From: Gnetum montanum
Lineage: Eukaryota; Streptophyta; Gnetopsida; Gnetales; Gnetaceae
Direction: 5' to 3'
Length of the DNA stretch: 64,000 bases
Assembly (NCBI GenBank): GCA_015680685.1
Contig: MNCI01008125.1
Location: 388,549 to 452,548 of the forward strand
A program made the translations under genes and the position numbers. Positions 33,749-45,884 of the stretch are shown here, piece by piece (within the stretch, counting starts at the first letter, position 1; every line of letters begins with the position of its first letter). Below the pieces are notes generated by a model, which was given only the letters and a program-made list of their open reading frames with translations, was not told where the DNA came from and made no database searches.

Positions 33749-36600
33749 ATGGCACCTAGGCCAAAACACTCATAGGAAGGAGGAACATCCCAACTAAGGG
33801 AAAAGTGGCCTATAATTAGAAGGGACCAATAAGAGCAACCCTAGGAGTAAGTAGTTGAGATGCATGCAATAGGACCTCTTTGAGAGGGCCCCAAAGTGGA
33901 ATCTATCCAGTAGATTCTGGAAATTGAAATGGAGGAGTCCCACTAGGATGACACACCTAGTCCAAGATTGAACCTTGAGGTCACTTTGCTAGGGGCTTTT
34001 CTAAGGAAAATCAGGTCTAGGAAGATTAAAAAAATGGTTCTTCATGTACTAAACTTTGCATCTTTCCTGGATTTTATAGTAGAAGATGTCAAAGCTCAAC
34101 TCTAGACTTCTCCCATGTGGCACATTCTTACTTCTAATAGAGAGTGGTACATGGGAGAAACATCCCTCTTCTAGAATAATAGGCAAGGTGATGCTATGGT
34201 GAAAATCAAGGACATTTCTCTATCCTACTTAGTGAAGGCCATTTTTGGGGCCCTTAGGTTGCCAAAAACTAAGGAAAACTTGATGGAAATTTCAACACAG
34301 GCTAATCCAAAGGTCAAAAATGAGTGGATATGGTGATGCTATGGTGTTTACTATAAGGAGTTTGGTGCACTCATAATGGCAGAGCATGTATACTTTAAAA
34401 TGGTAGCTTACCACCTCAATCCGATGATGAGGCCCAGTAAGGTGATAGCCTTCTTTACTTGGGCATGCAAAACTATAAGTGAAAAGTTTCCAATCAACAT
34501 CTCTTAGTTGATTTATTTTTAGATGGAGAAGTGATTTAAAGAAAATGAATGTGGGAGCAAGAAACTTCCCTTTCCATGCCTCATTTGAAAATTATGCAGA
34601 AGGGGAGGAATAACTTACTATTCAAATGATACCATTAGACATGCTTCTTTCATCTTTTGGATGGAAATGATGAAAGATAAAGTGCCTACTAAGGTGATAG
34701 AAGAGAAGTAGCTGCCACCATAACCCACTCATGAACAAATAATGCCAGAGTCCTACACTGCCATTGAGTGCATGCACAAACTTTGTGAGCAACTCTTATA
34801 GTAGTAATAGGCAAGATCGAGTGGTAGTAAATCTTATATCTATAGGCCAACATTGAGTCATGTTAATGAGGTGGCAAGATTAATGAACAGAATGGAGGGT
34901 TCAATGCCAATGTTTTCTGCTCAAAGAATGCAGGCACCCAAAAGATTAAATCCTAGCACTTGATAGGTAACAATGTTCCTCTCTCAATAGCGACAATTTC
35001 AAAAAATCTTAGGGAATATTACTACCTTTTCAAAGAACTTAGAAAAGGATTAGGAGGCAATTGTTTTGGTGATAAAGCACCAAGTATAGGAAACAGTGGT
35101 AGAAATGGTTGCTGATAGAGTGGCCAATGCACTCAATGCCCTTGTGGTATCTATACTTGCTGTTGTTGCACCCAAATACATGCAAGTGTCTGTAGGAGCA
35201 GGAAGTGGAAAGTTTAATGTAGCCTAGCACGAAGAGTTGTTGGAATGACTAGTAGGAACTAGGAAACCAATTTTGGATATCTTTGATATCTTGAGAATCA
35301 TTTCAGCAAACTAGTTGGAGTTACCTGAGGCTAAGGGCAAGGTCTTCATTGTTAATGTCCAGCTTGAAACAACTAGAGCTGAGATTCAACACTTGGGTTG
35401 CAAAAGTTGTAGAACTTAGAGCTTCCCTCACTATTCCAATGGTACTCAGCCAAGCAATCTTAAGAGTTGAAGCTTTTCAATAGCTTCAACAAAAATTTAA
35501 AGAGGCTATGTACATGAAGGAGTTGGCAGTCTTTAACCAAGCCCTTGCAGATGCCACTACATGCAACATTCAAAAGAACTTGACGGAGGTTCTTAGGAGA
35601 ACATTAGATTGATCCAGGAAATCCATCGCCTATGAAATGTCAACATGAAAAAAGATCAAATGGTAGAATTCATTTGAGAATAGCTAAAGTATCTTGCTAA
35701 AGTGAACACTAAATTGAGGAGGTTGGATGTAGAGAATTGAAATCTCTTGATGGAGGAGGTGCATGCCCTTCACTAGAAGTCTACCATTGAAATTGCTGCT
35801 TAGAAAAGTAAGACCCTCAGATTTGAAAGGGTTAAGAACCATTATAGGGACTAGGTTGGCTTGCAGAAGAAAATCAATGAGAAACACATCCAATTGGCAA
35901 AGGTGAAGATAAATGAGGCTCTCTAGCATCTCCAACAAGAAGGTGTTATTTAGCAGCCCATCTTTGATGGATTGAATGAATACAACAAAGCTAAAATTTA
36001 CCTCAAGGAGCTACATATCAAGGAGATGATGGAGTACATACAACTTGCTAGCCTTTGTTACTCAAGTTTGGCAATGTTGACTCCCAGAAGGCCAAGGTCA
36101 GAATTGGAGAATGGAGTGACCAGCTTGTACCTTTTGTACAAGGAAGAGTTCAAGCATCACAAAGAGATCAAGAAGAAGTTAGAAATGACAAATGCTAAAC
36201 TTAAGGTTCTTAAGGTGAGGTTCACTAATCAAAGATCAATAGCAAAGAACCTAGCCAAAAGAATGAATGACTACCAAGAGCTATAAAATATACTTAGGAC
36301 CTTTGACATTGAAGATAAACAATTCATTGCTTGGTTTGTAAACATTAAGAAGTTGTTTCGTAGAATGCCCTATCCTTGGGATGTGCCCATACCAGGAAAC
36401 ATTAATGCTACTGTGTGGACTGTGTATGATCCCATGAGTAAGGAGAAGAAGATGAAAGCATGGTTGGATGCTTTCTATCTTTTACCAAAAGTTGCAGCTA
36501 CAACCAGATAGCCACAATCATAGCCTCAACTACAACAACCACATGCACTAGAGGTAGGAGAGGATCCTTTAGCACCTCAAGAACCTCCATCGCCTAGGAT
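33749..36600 (+). pseudogene. AthA extra frame downstream of pol
   Basis: Starts with ATG at 33749 (MAPRPKHS) and is coding-like for about 950 codons with stops. Near 34200-34520 it reads VKIKDISLSYLVKAIFGALRLP, LIMAEHVYFKMVAYHLNP and MRPSKVIAFFTWACK, the pattern of the plant transposon-protein domain. From about 35180 it becomes helical and charged; 35972-36286 reads LEMTNAKLKVLKVRF, coiled-coil-like. The end is Pro/Gln-rich (36480-36600). It stands where Athila elements have an env-like frame, but I see no signal peptide or clear membrane helix. Function unknown. Confidence 0.6.
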
Positions 36601-36845
36601 CATTTGATCTTCTTCCTTGTCTTGAAGCCATTAGAAGAGTTGCCTTGTTAATTTTTGTTATGGTGTTCAATTTTGCTGTTGTCATGAACACCCAATTTTT
36701 TTAATGATTGTAAATCTATACACTTCAGCACTTAGTGTTTGTTTGTATTAGTTTGTGTGTTTGCAGTTAGTTAATAATCCCATACCTTTCCAAAATTTTA
36801 TAAAGAAACTTGTTCCTTCTTTTGTTCACTCGAGGATGAGTTTTC

Positions 36846-36862
36846 ATTTAGTCATGGGGGTA
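36846..36862 (+). other. AthA polypurine tract
   Basis: CATTTAGTCATGGGGGTA stands immediately before the 3' LTR start TGATGAAGC; the core is ATGGGGG. The same motif with small changes recurs at 31703, 33451 and in AthE at 62052 and 63779. Confidence 0.7.
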
Positions 36863-37709
36863 TGATGAAGCACTTTCCTTGGGTTGTGTTAATGGGATGT
36901 CGTTGGCATGATCTCATTGATGCACGATTTGATGCATTGACATGACCCTATTGACGTAATGTCTATCTTTGCCTATAAATATGTGCTCACCAATTGCATT
37001 TATGACACTCCATTGTTAGTATCCTAGTGAAGCTCTTGCATTATGCTCATTTGATAGTTAGAATATTTTCTAAGTGCTCATAGCAGGAGTGAGAAGTGTA
37101 TGGATATTTATTCAAAAATTGATGTACCTAAGCACCTTGGTGCAACTAACAATAAAGACGAGCTTTCTTCACAAACCTTGCAACATTTGGAATTAGCTTA
37201 ATGTTTACTTAATGCATTTATTATTTGAGTGATTTACTTTAATTCATTGAAGTAAGTAATTAAATAGTGATTAATTAATACATAGAAGTATGATCATTTC
37301 AAGCATATGTTAATGTTCAGTAATTCGAGTAGTGCTTAATGCTTAGTAACCTAGTAACATTGTAATGTGGTTCAAGATGTGTACGGTAAATGGAAATAGA
37401 TGCTTATGTTAGGATTAATTAGGACATTAGCTAGTTATTAGATTAATCAAGCATTTAATTACTTTATTTTTTGGCACTTAGGAGATTTAAATAATAAATA
37501 TAAAATGATAAAAATCATATGCCTTAGTTACACTTAATCATACACTTGCACTTCACAAGTGAAACAAATAAGACAATGGTAATGTATGTTAGATTCACTT
37601 CCTAGACCTAGTGTACTTAGAGAGCTAAAGTCTATGGAATTCGATCAGATTTCTTAGTGAATGTTAGTGATTCATATGGTTGGGCATAGGGATTTCTTAC
37701 TACTCATCA
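36863..37709 (+). repeat. AthA 3' LTR
   Basis: 847 bp from TGATGAAGC to CTCATCA, partner of 14540-15397. It keeps the promoter core CCTATAAATATGTG (36972-36985). AACAATAAAGAC near 37150 is polyadenylation-like. TatB sequence resumes at 37710. Confidence 0.85.
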
Positions 37710-38230
37710 CTATTCATCTTCAAAAACTTGAAGGAAAGTCTTATTATTGGGGATCATTGACTTTGATTCTAATTCAATCACTATTTTGTGGTGTCTGGAT
37801 CTTCTTGAGAAATTAAGAGTTGAGGTTGCAATTGGAAGCTCATCAACTATTTGATTCTCTTCTTTTGGATGCTCTTAATCTTGTATTCCATAAAATATCC
37901 AAGTAATTTTGTTACCATCTATTTGTAGGATCTAAGAAACAAGCTTTTTATGTTGAATTTTTCTTTTACTTGGTCACCTATAAGCTTTAAATCTCCTTTA
38001 AATTCCAATTTTCTGATTCCTTTATCATAAGCTATTTTCAATCCTCTACATGGATCTTCTTACTCAACTTTATTAGTAGTACAAGAAAATTATAATTATA
38101 TATCTCTTGATTTCATATGGTTTTCGAGGCTAATTAGGACAATACCTATCCCTGATTCTTTGGAATTACAAGCTTCATGAAAATATAATTTTCAAAGTTG
38201 TTCCTATTGATTATTAGAATGCATGGTTTG
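37710..38230 (-). pseudogene. TatB plant-type RNase H before reverse transcriptase
   Basis: On the minus strand from about 38205: KLYFHEACNSKESGIGIVLI, then TTNKVE and ENS-type text. This is the same domain as TatC 25209-24790, in the same place after protease. The first catalytic segment FDGS has become FHEA and many stops are present. The copy is cut at 37710 by AthA, and its continuation is at 14539. Confidence 0.7.
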
Positions 38231-38700
38231 TATTCATCCAATAGAGCTAGCTCCCTATTCAAATTCTTTTGATTCAATCATTATATTCTTGCCATTGGTA
38301 GTTAAATTATTTATCATTAATGGATCACTATATATATAAATTTAATTTGGTTTTCTTTTTCATGGCAATCACATGTGCAAATTATCTGTTACTATATATC
38401 CAAAGAAATTTATGCTCCAACTTCTACTTAATAATAGGCTATAGGAATTAAGAATATCAGCTACTTGAATTATAATCGTACTCTTGATTCTAGGATTTGA
38501 AGTTACTTGAAGTATGGTATTTGATAATTGGCCTCCTCTCTTAACTCTACTGTTGTCAACTTGAACAATTTTCCTGTTTGATTGTATTGATTTTAACCCT
38601 AACTATTTATAGATTAACAAGGGCATTAATGTAGATACATGCCTTTTAGTTTAAGAGTTAATAAGTAAGGTGGTGGATCTTTATCAACTATAATTGATGT
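38231..38700 (-). pseudogene. TatB aspartic protease
   Basis: From about 38560 down the text reads RGGQLSNTILQVTSNPRIKS, VADILNSYSLLLSRSWS and INFFGYIVTDN, closely matching the C-terminal protease half of TatC. The active-site segment near 38640-38610 is decayed (INKGINVDT-like). Confidence 0.65.
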
Positions 38701-38859
38701 TTTGTTAATAAGTTTATCAACATTATGGATGTAATTTGTAGCTGCATCACTAACCTTCTTCTTATTTTAAGTTCCTCCAAAATTCTCTTTAGGCATCCTT
38801 TAGTTTGAATCAATTGATATAGACTAGTGTTGGCCTTAACACTTTGAAGATCCTCTATT

Positions 38860-40110
38860 ATGTCATACTTTCCTTCATCGTAAAATCCTAATTTTGTAAA
38901 TAGTTTGGAAAGTGATACTTGGTGGCTTTCTTCATTGGGTTGAGTTTTTACTTTTGATTTCTATTTTTCCTCAAAAGAGTTTTCCTTTTTAGTAGGTTTA
39001 GATATTGCATTTGGAGGTCTAGATGCGGTCATCTTTTTCTTAGGGCTCCTAAGTCCATATCTAGGCTCTTTGTTATTATTGAAATCATCATTGGATGAAT
39101 AACTATATTTTAATTCTTTGAATGTTTCATCACTTGATGATCTTTCTAAGTAATAAATTCCTATGTGCATTAATTTCCTAGGGTCTTCTTCAAATTCTAT
39201 TAAATTCAAGTTAGCTAAGGCTTCCCTTTCTTCAATATTATCTAGCTCAACCTAGACATTAGATTTTCTAGTTTGTCAAATTTTTTATCTTCTTTAAATT
39301 TCATTTTAGTCATAGATTATCTAGCTTGATAATTTTGATTGAGATTTCTTTTAAAAGTTTATCTTTATCATGCTCTTTACTTAATAATTCAATAGAACTA
39401 CTCATTGAAGGTAATGATTTGAGTTAGATGAAATTTTGTATAGGAAATACTCCTCTTTGTGGCTCTTTTACAATGGGTTATGTGTTATTTGGAGTCAGAT
39501 TCAATTTCCTTTCTAATTCTATGGCTTTACTGTAATGATTAGCTAAAGTGTTAACATTTGGAGTTCTTTGTAATCAAGTTAAAATTCTTTGATATATAGC
39601 ATTTAAGTAAGTATCGCTTAAGATATCATTGTTTGGTCAAAATTGATTTTGAAATAAGGCACATACCCTATGAAATTTAATGTTTAATTCTTTAATTAAT
39701 TCATTATTTTCTTATTTCATTTCAGCTAGCCCACTATAGAGTTGATGTTGCTCAATTTGGTTATTGAATTAGGCTATGAAAAAAACTTTCATATCATCCT
39801 AACTAGTGATACTATTATTTGGTAGGTTAGAATACCAAATTTGAGCCATATCTCTAAGGTTACCTATGAACAACCTACATGCTTGATCTTGATGTTGGAT
39901 GTTCACATGGACTAAGGCTAACTCAAACAAATGTGAATATTCTTTTGCTAAATAAGTCTTACCATGAATGTATGGCTCTGGTAAATACTTATAAGTAGCT
40001 TTAGGAATATTGTGGTAGGCATTAAACAACAAAGATGTGTGAAGCTAAAATGGATTAACAGAAGATGGGTTAGCAATTATTTATAAAATCTAACTTTTGC
40101 TACATGACCT
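38860..40110 (-). pseudogene. TatB gag, broken
   Basis: 40032-39799 holds the gag core (NIPKATYKYLPEPY, YSHLFELALVHVNIQ, ACRLFIGNLRDMAQIWYSNLP). 39209-38961 is the Ser/acidic tail with YGLRSPKKKMTASRPPN. Both match TatC in order and wording. Between them the text is coding-like but shifted, with stops. Confidence 0.8.
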
Positions 40111-40396
40111 TACTTTTGGTTTGCCCTTCTTTTTAAAAGATAAACCCTTAATCAAAGGTGAAATTCTAGTTTACCTTGTCTTCACATTACTTCCTAAATT
40201 TGTAATGAAGATTTCAAATTCTTCTTTTGATATGCTTTAGTCTTACGCTTAAATATATTTTTTTGGGCTTTTAAAATTTCCTTTCTTATCTAAGAAGTCA
40301 CTCATGAGCTTAAAGGAAACTAGCTATTTTATCCTAGTTTATGACCTAATTTATCCTAGAGTGTCATAATAGGTTATAATATGTTTTAACAAATTA

Positions 40397-40416
40397 GGCC
40401 CTCCTTTTAATGCCAA
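40397..40416 (-). other. TatB primer-binding site (Tat type)
   Basis: The minus strand reads TTGGCATTAAAAGGAGGGCC a few bases from the LTR end. Compared with TatC and the remembered Tat form GGCGCTAGAAGGAGGG, the differences are mostly transitions. Confidence 0.5.
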
Positions 40417-40423
40417 TTAAAAT

Positions 40424-42670
40424 TTTTGGTGCAAGAACATGATCCCACTCTAGAATTTTCTAGAGAACTAATTTTAGGTCATTACTAGTCTTTGGCTCCA
40501 CCAAGGTATGGATACCCCAAAATAGCTTTTGCTAGTTTAAATGAGCTAATTATGGCTAAATATATTTTAATAGTAAAATACTTCAAATAAAGTGTTGTTG
40601 TCTATGTAACTAATGGATATCTTTTTTAGATATTCCTCAATGCAACCATGAAACTAAATAGCTTTCTAAAAAGATTACTTTAAATCCTACATAGCTAATA
40701 TAGTGAATAAAAGATTTCATAGAATATATTAATCTTTAATTTTGAGTCATTTGCTAGCTAATTTTGTGAAGCTAAATCACAAAAGTTTTGCTAAGCTAAT
40801 TTAAGATGGAAAAATTATTGATAAAGCTTAAAATTGCATGAAAGATGACATTGATTATATGTTAAACTAGTTTATAGCTAACACTTATAAAAGGTTTTAG
40901 AGAAAATAACTTATCCCAAAATCTATCATTCACTCAAATGTAGCTATGCATTATTTAAGCTATATATATAAAAAGGAAAGCTATGTAATTCTAATATTAG
41001 TTGATAGACTAAAACTAGAAAAGATAAGTAAAACATATTTAAAATATCATTATAAAAGCAGTCTTTACAAGATTTTTCCAAAAATACCCTTCCTTTTTTT
41101 TATAAATATGCTTTAGGCTTTATATAGTAGCCATTGGTAGTTATAATAGTTATAAAAATTAATGTTTCATTAACCTAATATTCTCCTTATGTAATTGTAG
41201 GCCATTAGACCATTATTTAGTTTCTTGATAAATATTGTTCATTCTCTAAATCTAGAGCCCTTCCATTAGTGACTATTAAGATAACTTTCTATGACCAAGT
41301 AGAACCTTTATGACTTGATTCAATGTCTCTGGCTTAGTGTTGTTGCACTTCTTAATAATATCTTTAGCTCTTAGTTCATTAGCACTTAATTCTATTAGAG
41401 AGTTTATTATTTCAATTAATGTAGGTTTCAACTCTAATTTCTTCTAAGTATCTTTGGTCATTATCCTTGTAACTGCCATCATCATAATATTTAAGAAACT
41501 TTGTTTATGTTATGATAATACTTCTCTTTTTACCCTAGCTATGACAAATAGTTCTTGAGCTCTTCTTTCCATTTGAAGAAAATGGCTTATTTTCCTTTAA
41601 TTTCTTCAATATCTAATCTAGTCTCTTATACCTAGTCTTTGTTGTAGTTGATCTTAGTAATTAGCTCTTGAAAATTTGGCCATAAAAAGTAAGAATGATT
41701 TAGAGCCTTTCCTTTTTTAGCCTATTTTAATTCGAAGCTCACAATAGCTAGCTTCGCTTCTAATCATGTCATAACTCTTTGTTTTCTAGCAATGATTCTT
41801 TGATAGTAATCATTGCCTTAAGTTCATTTTTATTCTTGGATCTTGTCAATTCTTCTCTTAATATAGATTTTTTCTTCTCATTTTGCATTAGATATGCCTT
41901 TAGTTTGAGCATTTGATTGTCAACTACTTGTCCCATGTCTTTAATAAGAATGAGTATGATTTTTGACATGTCCTAATGAGACATTATTAGCTTCTATTTT
42001 TTAGTTTGTGGATCATCTTCTTTATAAGGAAAGATAATACTTGGTTCTATTTCTAGCTTAGTTGGGATCTTTTAGCTTAGAATAATTCATCCTACTTTCT
42101 CTGTAACTTTGAAAGACCTAGCTACTCCCTTCATCAAATAGCCTAATGGGAAGTCTATGGTTGTTAGACCCAATGATGAGCTCTTCCTTCTTTTCTAGTA
42201 TTGTTGTAGTATCTTTTAAACTTCTATGACTCCAATAGCTACTATTTTTTCTTATTATCCTTTATTTTTTTAATCCTTATTTTTTTGGCTACCTTGACTC
42301 TTGCATATTCAGCTTTATTAATTGAGAATCTTTCATATAGCATGGCTTCTTCTAGATCTTATAGCTTCTTAGAGAAATATTTTTTTCTAGTGGAGCTAAA
42401 TATTCATCTGGAAAATCCTTAGTCAAATGATGATACTTGCTTTCATTCATCTACATACTTCAAAAATTGGAAAATCATGGGAAAATATTGGAAGCTTCAT
42501 TGATAAACTTCTTCTCAATTACTTTGGTGCTTCATCCTTGGCTTGATTTACTTCTCTGTTTGTAGCTCTTACATAAACTACATCTATCTCATTGGTGTAA
42601 TGTCTTGTCCCTTGTTAAGGGCAGAATTGTATTATAACAATGTAATTAATCTTCAAATGAAGGATTTTTT
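40424..42670 (-). repeat. TatB 5' LTR, primer-site-proximal part
   Basis: Begins near 40424 (TTTTGGTGC against TATTGGTGA in TatC) and shares blocks with the TatC LTR up to about 41160. Beyond that the minus strand holds coding-like, coiled-coil-like text (41969-41769: NQMLKLKAYLMQNEKKK; 42560-42050: FPDEYLAPLEKNISLRSYK). It is interrupted at 42670 by ChrD and inferred to continue at 52273. AT-rich; no RNA gene seen. Confidence 0.5.
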
Positions 42671-43056
42671 CATTATGAGGAGTTACAATTATTCATGCAC
42701 CTCTTGGGAATGGATTTGATCTATGCTATTTAAGGTTAGGTTTAGAGGTTGCCCAGACATGGAGTTGCAAAGCCTGGATTGGAAAGTCATGGAAGCCAAG
42801 TGAAGTGGGACAAGAAGGGACTGATCACCCCTTTGACTAGATAGCCTAACTATGGTGGTAGTGCTAGATTACATCTAAGGCTTATAGTGTACAACTCTCA
42901 TTAATAAAAGTTTTTCTTTGTTTTTCCTTCCTTTCAAATTCAGTGCACTAGTAATTTACCAAGTTATTTCATGGTATTTCCATTATAATGCTCATGAATG
43001 TGATGAATTGAGTAATGAATGATCATGTTTTAATGACATCTAGAAATAGGATGTCA
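42671..43056 (+). repeat. ChrD 5' LTR
   Basis: Pairs with 51839-52272, for example AAGTGGGACAAGAAGGGACT and CTCTCATTAATAAAAGTTT. It starts CATTATGAGG where the other copy has TGTTATGAGG, ends GATGTCA, and lacks about 45 bp present in the 3' copy. Confidence 0.85.
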
Positions 43057-43060
43057 CAAT

Positions 43061-43072
43061 TGGTATTGGAGC
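43061..43072 (+). other. ChrD primer-binding site
   Basis: TGGTATTGGAGC four bases after the LTR; the initiator Met form is TGGTATCAGAGC. Two changes, both transitions. Confidence 0.8.
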
Positions 43073-43229
43073 AAATCACAATTTAGAAGCCAAAGTGGAA
43101 GAAAACACTATGTTATTATTATTGTTATAAAGAATAAGTACATTGAAGTGAAATACATGTAGTGAAAAAAGGAAACGGAATGGAAAAGAAGTAGAATAGA
43201 GAAGAAGCAGAATAAAGGAACAAAGAAAG

Positions 43230-45088
43230 TAGAACAATGATTAGTTGTTTGGCTTGAAGGCATCGAGAAGATTTGAAATTGTCTTTAAATGAGCTTCTCG
43301 TTCTTCCTTAGTAGCATTGTTTTTACTCAGTATCACCTTACATCTTGCCAAGCCATCACACAATTATTTAATATACTTAACAACATTCTTCATAGCAGAC
43401 CATGCCTTATCTTTATTTTTAAGTTTGGCCTCTAGCAAACTTACCTAAAGATATCGATCAATCATGTCATCCTACCATTCTTTTTTCTTCCTTTGCATGC
43501 AAAAAAGAAGATTAAAATAATGAACAAAATGATCAAATGGAAGAAAGAAAAAGAATAGCAAGAGCTACTCACTCAAAGTCAATTAGTCTCAACTTGAAGG
43601 AACCATTCATGAGTCAATAGATAATGGGCAAGGCATGTGACACTCTCCAATTCTCCTAAGAGTCATTCCAAATTCCTGACAACTTCTGGAACATCCTTGG
43701 AAATTGGATGGAAAGAGGATGTAGCACCAACCTATATTAGTTCATAGTCCCCCTTGAAATCACATGATCTAGACTCCCTTATGTGGTAAATCTCCTCACA
43801 AATGAAGTAGGATGTGTTTCTTGCAATCTGTTAACCAAGATTTTGAAAAAGAATGAGTTCTTCTTTGCTAGCCACCACCATTTGTCCAAGTGAGAAGGAG
43901 AAGCCCACAAAGGAGAGAAGTGAAGTATTCAAACTTTAGAAGTAATTTAAATTACCTTTGGTTGCTTTCCTTTATCTTTCATAGTACTATCCTTTTGTTT
44001 TTTTTTTTTTGAAATTTTCCTTTTGTTTGGAACTTAAAATCATTGGGCTATTAGAACTTTGCCTAGTACGTTGTCTCTATAAAAAGAAAAAATTTGTGAG
44101 AAAACAAAATATACAAAGTAAAAATGAAAAAGTAGGCCATTAAATAAAAATTTATATATACAAACCTTAAAAACTAGTAAGCTCTATGGCTACTCTTGGA
44201 GTTGATTGAACTCTCCCAAAAGTTTGAGCACCTTTAGTTTGCACACCTTTAGTCTGTGCACCCTCTATTGGATCATTTTGCAACCTAGATTACATTACCA
44301 ATAAATACATAATAAAGAACATTAGTAACAACAAGAATAATAAAATACATAAACATATATAAAATACCTCATTGATTCCCTCTTGATTTTGTGCCTATTG
44401 CAAAGTCAGTTGACCTTTCTTTGCATCCTTTTTAGGATTTTTTTCTGGTGGCAGTAACTTGTTCCATGGCATGATGTAGGGCAGAAAAACAAGATAATGA
44501 CTAGTCATAAACCTACCAGTTTTAGCACCATGGAGAATATAGATGAAATATGCACTAACATAGGACTATTGTGGATGCCATAAAACCTTACTATGAATAA
44601 ATTAACACAATTAAAAATTAATTTCATTAATAAAATCATAACAAGAAAATTGGCTTTGGCAGATAGAAAAATCATGAACATAATCAAAAAATCCCTCTCA
44701 ACAAAACATTTGAAACTTAATAGAGAAAATCATTGGAATTAGAGGATCCTCCCCAAAGTGAAAATATAAAATTGTTCGAATGTCAGTGGGAATAACCACT
44801 AATGACCCAAAAATAAATTATGAAGTAAAACTTTTAGTTTTATTATAAAAATTACACCATTGAATTATCAAATTTTTACAATATGTTGGTTTGAAAATAG
44901 GAAAGAAAAGTAACTTAAACAATCATGAAGTTGTGAGATATTGAAAATCCTCCACTCTAAGTAAGTTATGGACAAAATTGGATGTAGAAACTACATTATT
45001 TTGGTGTAAAAGAATAGTCACCAACTTAGAGCTACCTAAAGGAGCTTTTGCTTGTGAAAGAAGCTTGAGTAGGATGCTTAGGAGCCAT
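43230..45088 (-). pseudogene. Gene-like region in the ChrD leader, opposite strand
   Basis: ATG at 45088 (MAPKHPTQASFTSKS) lies about 75 bp after the TATA box TTTATAAATA (45170-45161). Shifted frames then read FHFGEDPLIPM, KTGRFMTSHYLVFLPYIMPWNKLLPPEKNPK and QEGINE. Plausible introns follow: donor GAG|GTATTTTA near 44370 with acceptor TAATCTAG near 44290, and acceptor TTTTTATAG near 44085. Later text includes EAKLKNKDKAWSAMK and KNNATKEEREAHLKTISNLLDAF (43420-43260). The N-terminus recalls the AthA extra frame. It could be a related transposon-protein gene or a captured host gene fragment. Not functional. Confidence 0.4.
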
Positions 45089-45884
45089 GATGTCACTTGA
45101 AGAAATCTTTTTATCTTTGACTAATATTGTGCTATGATGTCAAATACTTCTTCTCTCATGTATTTATAAAAGAAAAGTAAGAACCTTATGAGGAGAAAAG
45201 AGGTAGTATCAATTTAATCTAAGTAATATTTAATTAAAGAAAATGATTAATTTTTCTAATTTTGTATTTGATAGGTCAAGCAAACTAATGTTGTGTGTAA
45301 TTTAAAATTAAAATGCTTTTTTGAATTTTAAAATTAAAATTTAACTTATAAAATAAATAAATAAAAAAAATAAAAATGGTAGTGAGAGGTTATGGGTTCA
45401 ATCCTAGCCCCTATTTTTTTTCAAACCTTACACAAAAAGAATTTAAGGGCTTTGGCCTTAACTTTGATGGTGAGTGCCTATGGCTGCCCCGTGTCATAGT
45501 GCTGGGATATTCGCATCCACTGGTAGTAATGTTGGCCTACCATGTCACTACGTAGTAGGGCTATGTAGTGTCATAGTTGGCCAAGTAGCTATAGAAAACC
45601 ACCTTGCGTAGTAGGGGCACCCGCACATCTTTTGGCTAAGCAAGAGCAACCAACAATCCACACTAGTCTTCCCGCTTCATTCTACTACTTCGTCTTCTCT
45701 ACATCACCATTCCACCTCAACCATGTAGCCCATTTCCATGACATTCACCTCCATCATACCACCCTCTACTACACCATCTGCTATCATTGTGCCATGCCTT
45801 GTCCTACACTGTCTCTTGCCTTTAGTGTCTCAACTGTTCCTAGCATTGTTATTTGCCTATGCACCGTGGACATCATTGGCACCT

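Larger units (their letters stand above)
14540..37709 (+). mobile_element. AthA: Athila-like Ty3/gypsy element with TatC nested inside
   Basis: LTRs are 14540-15397 and 36863-37709. The interior opens with a transition-riddled Asp tRNA primer site and holds gag, protease, a reverse transcriptase remnant, RNase H, integrase, a long non-coding stretch and an extra frame, then a purine tract. TatC (19236-30394) splits RNase H from integrase. Without TatC the element is about 12 kb. It sits in TatB between plant-type RNase H (37710 onward) and reverse transcriptase (below 14539). Flanks ATAGT and CTATT are not a clear target duplication. Confidence 0.8.

Noticed and set aside
33749-36600. AthA extra frame as a viral-type envelope gene
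   Set aside because: No signal peptide, cleavage site, fusion segment or clear membrane anchor could be read. Coiled-coil and transposon-protein-like text fits better.
14535-37714. Target duplication around AthA
   Set aside because: ATAGT on the left and CTATT on the right do not match, so none is claimed; placement rests on TatB homology on both sides.
43110-45397. CACTA ... TAGTG ends suggesting a CACTA DNA transposon
   Set aside because: Beyond the five terminal bases the ends share little more than A/T richness, the three flanking bases do not match (AAA against AGA), and no transposase or subterminal repeats were seen.
45400-45420. GGTTCAATCC as the B box of a tRNA or SINE
   Set aside because: No A box at the right distance, no tRNA-like folding and no poly-A tail. 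The phrase is common in plant LTRs.
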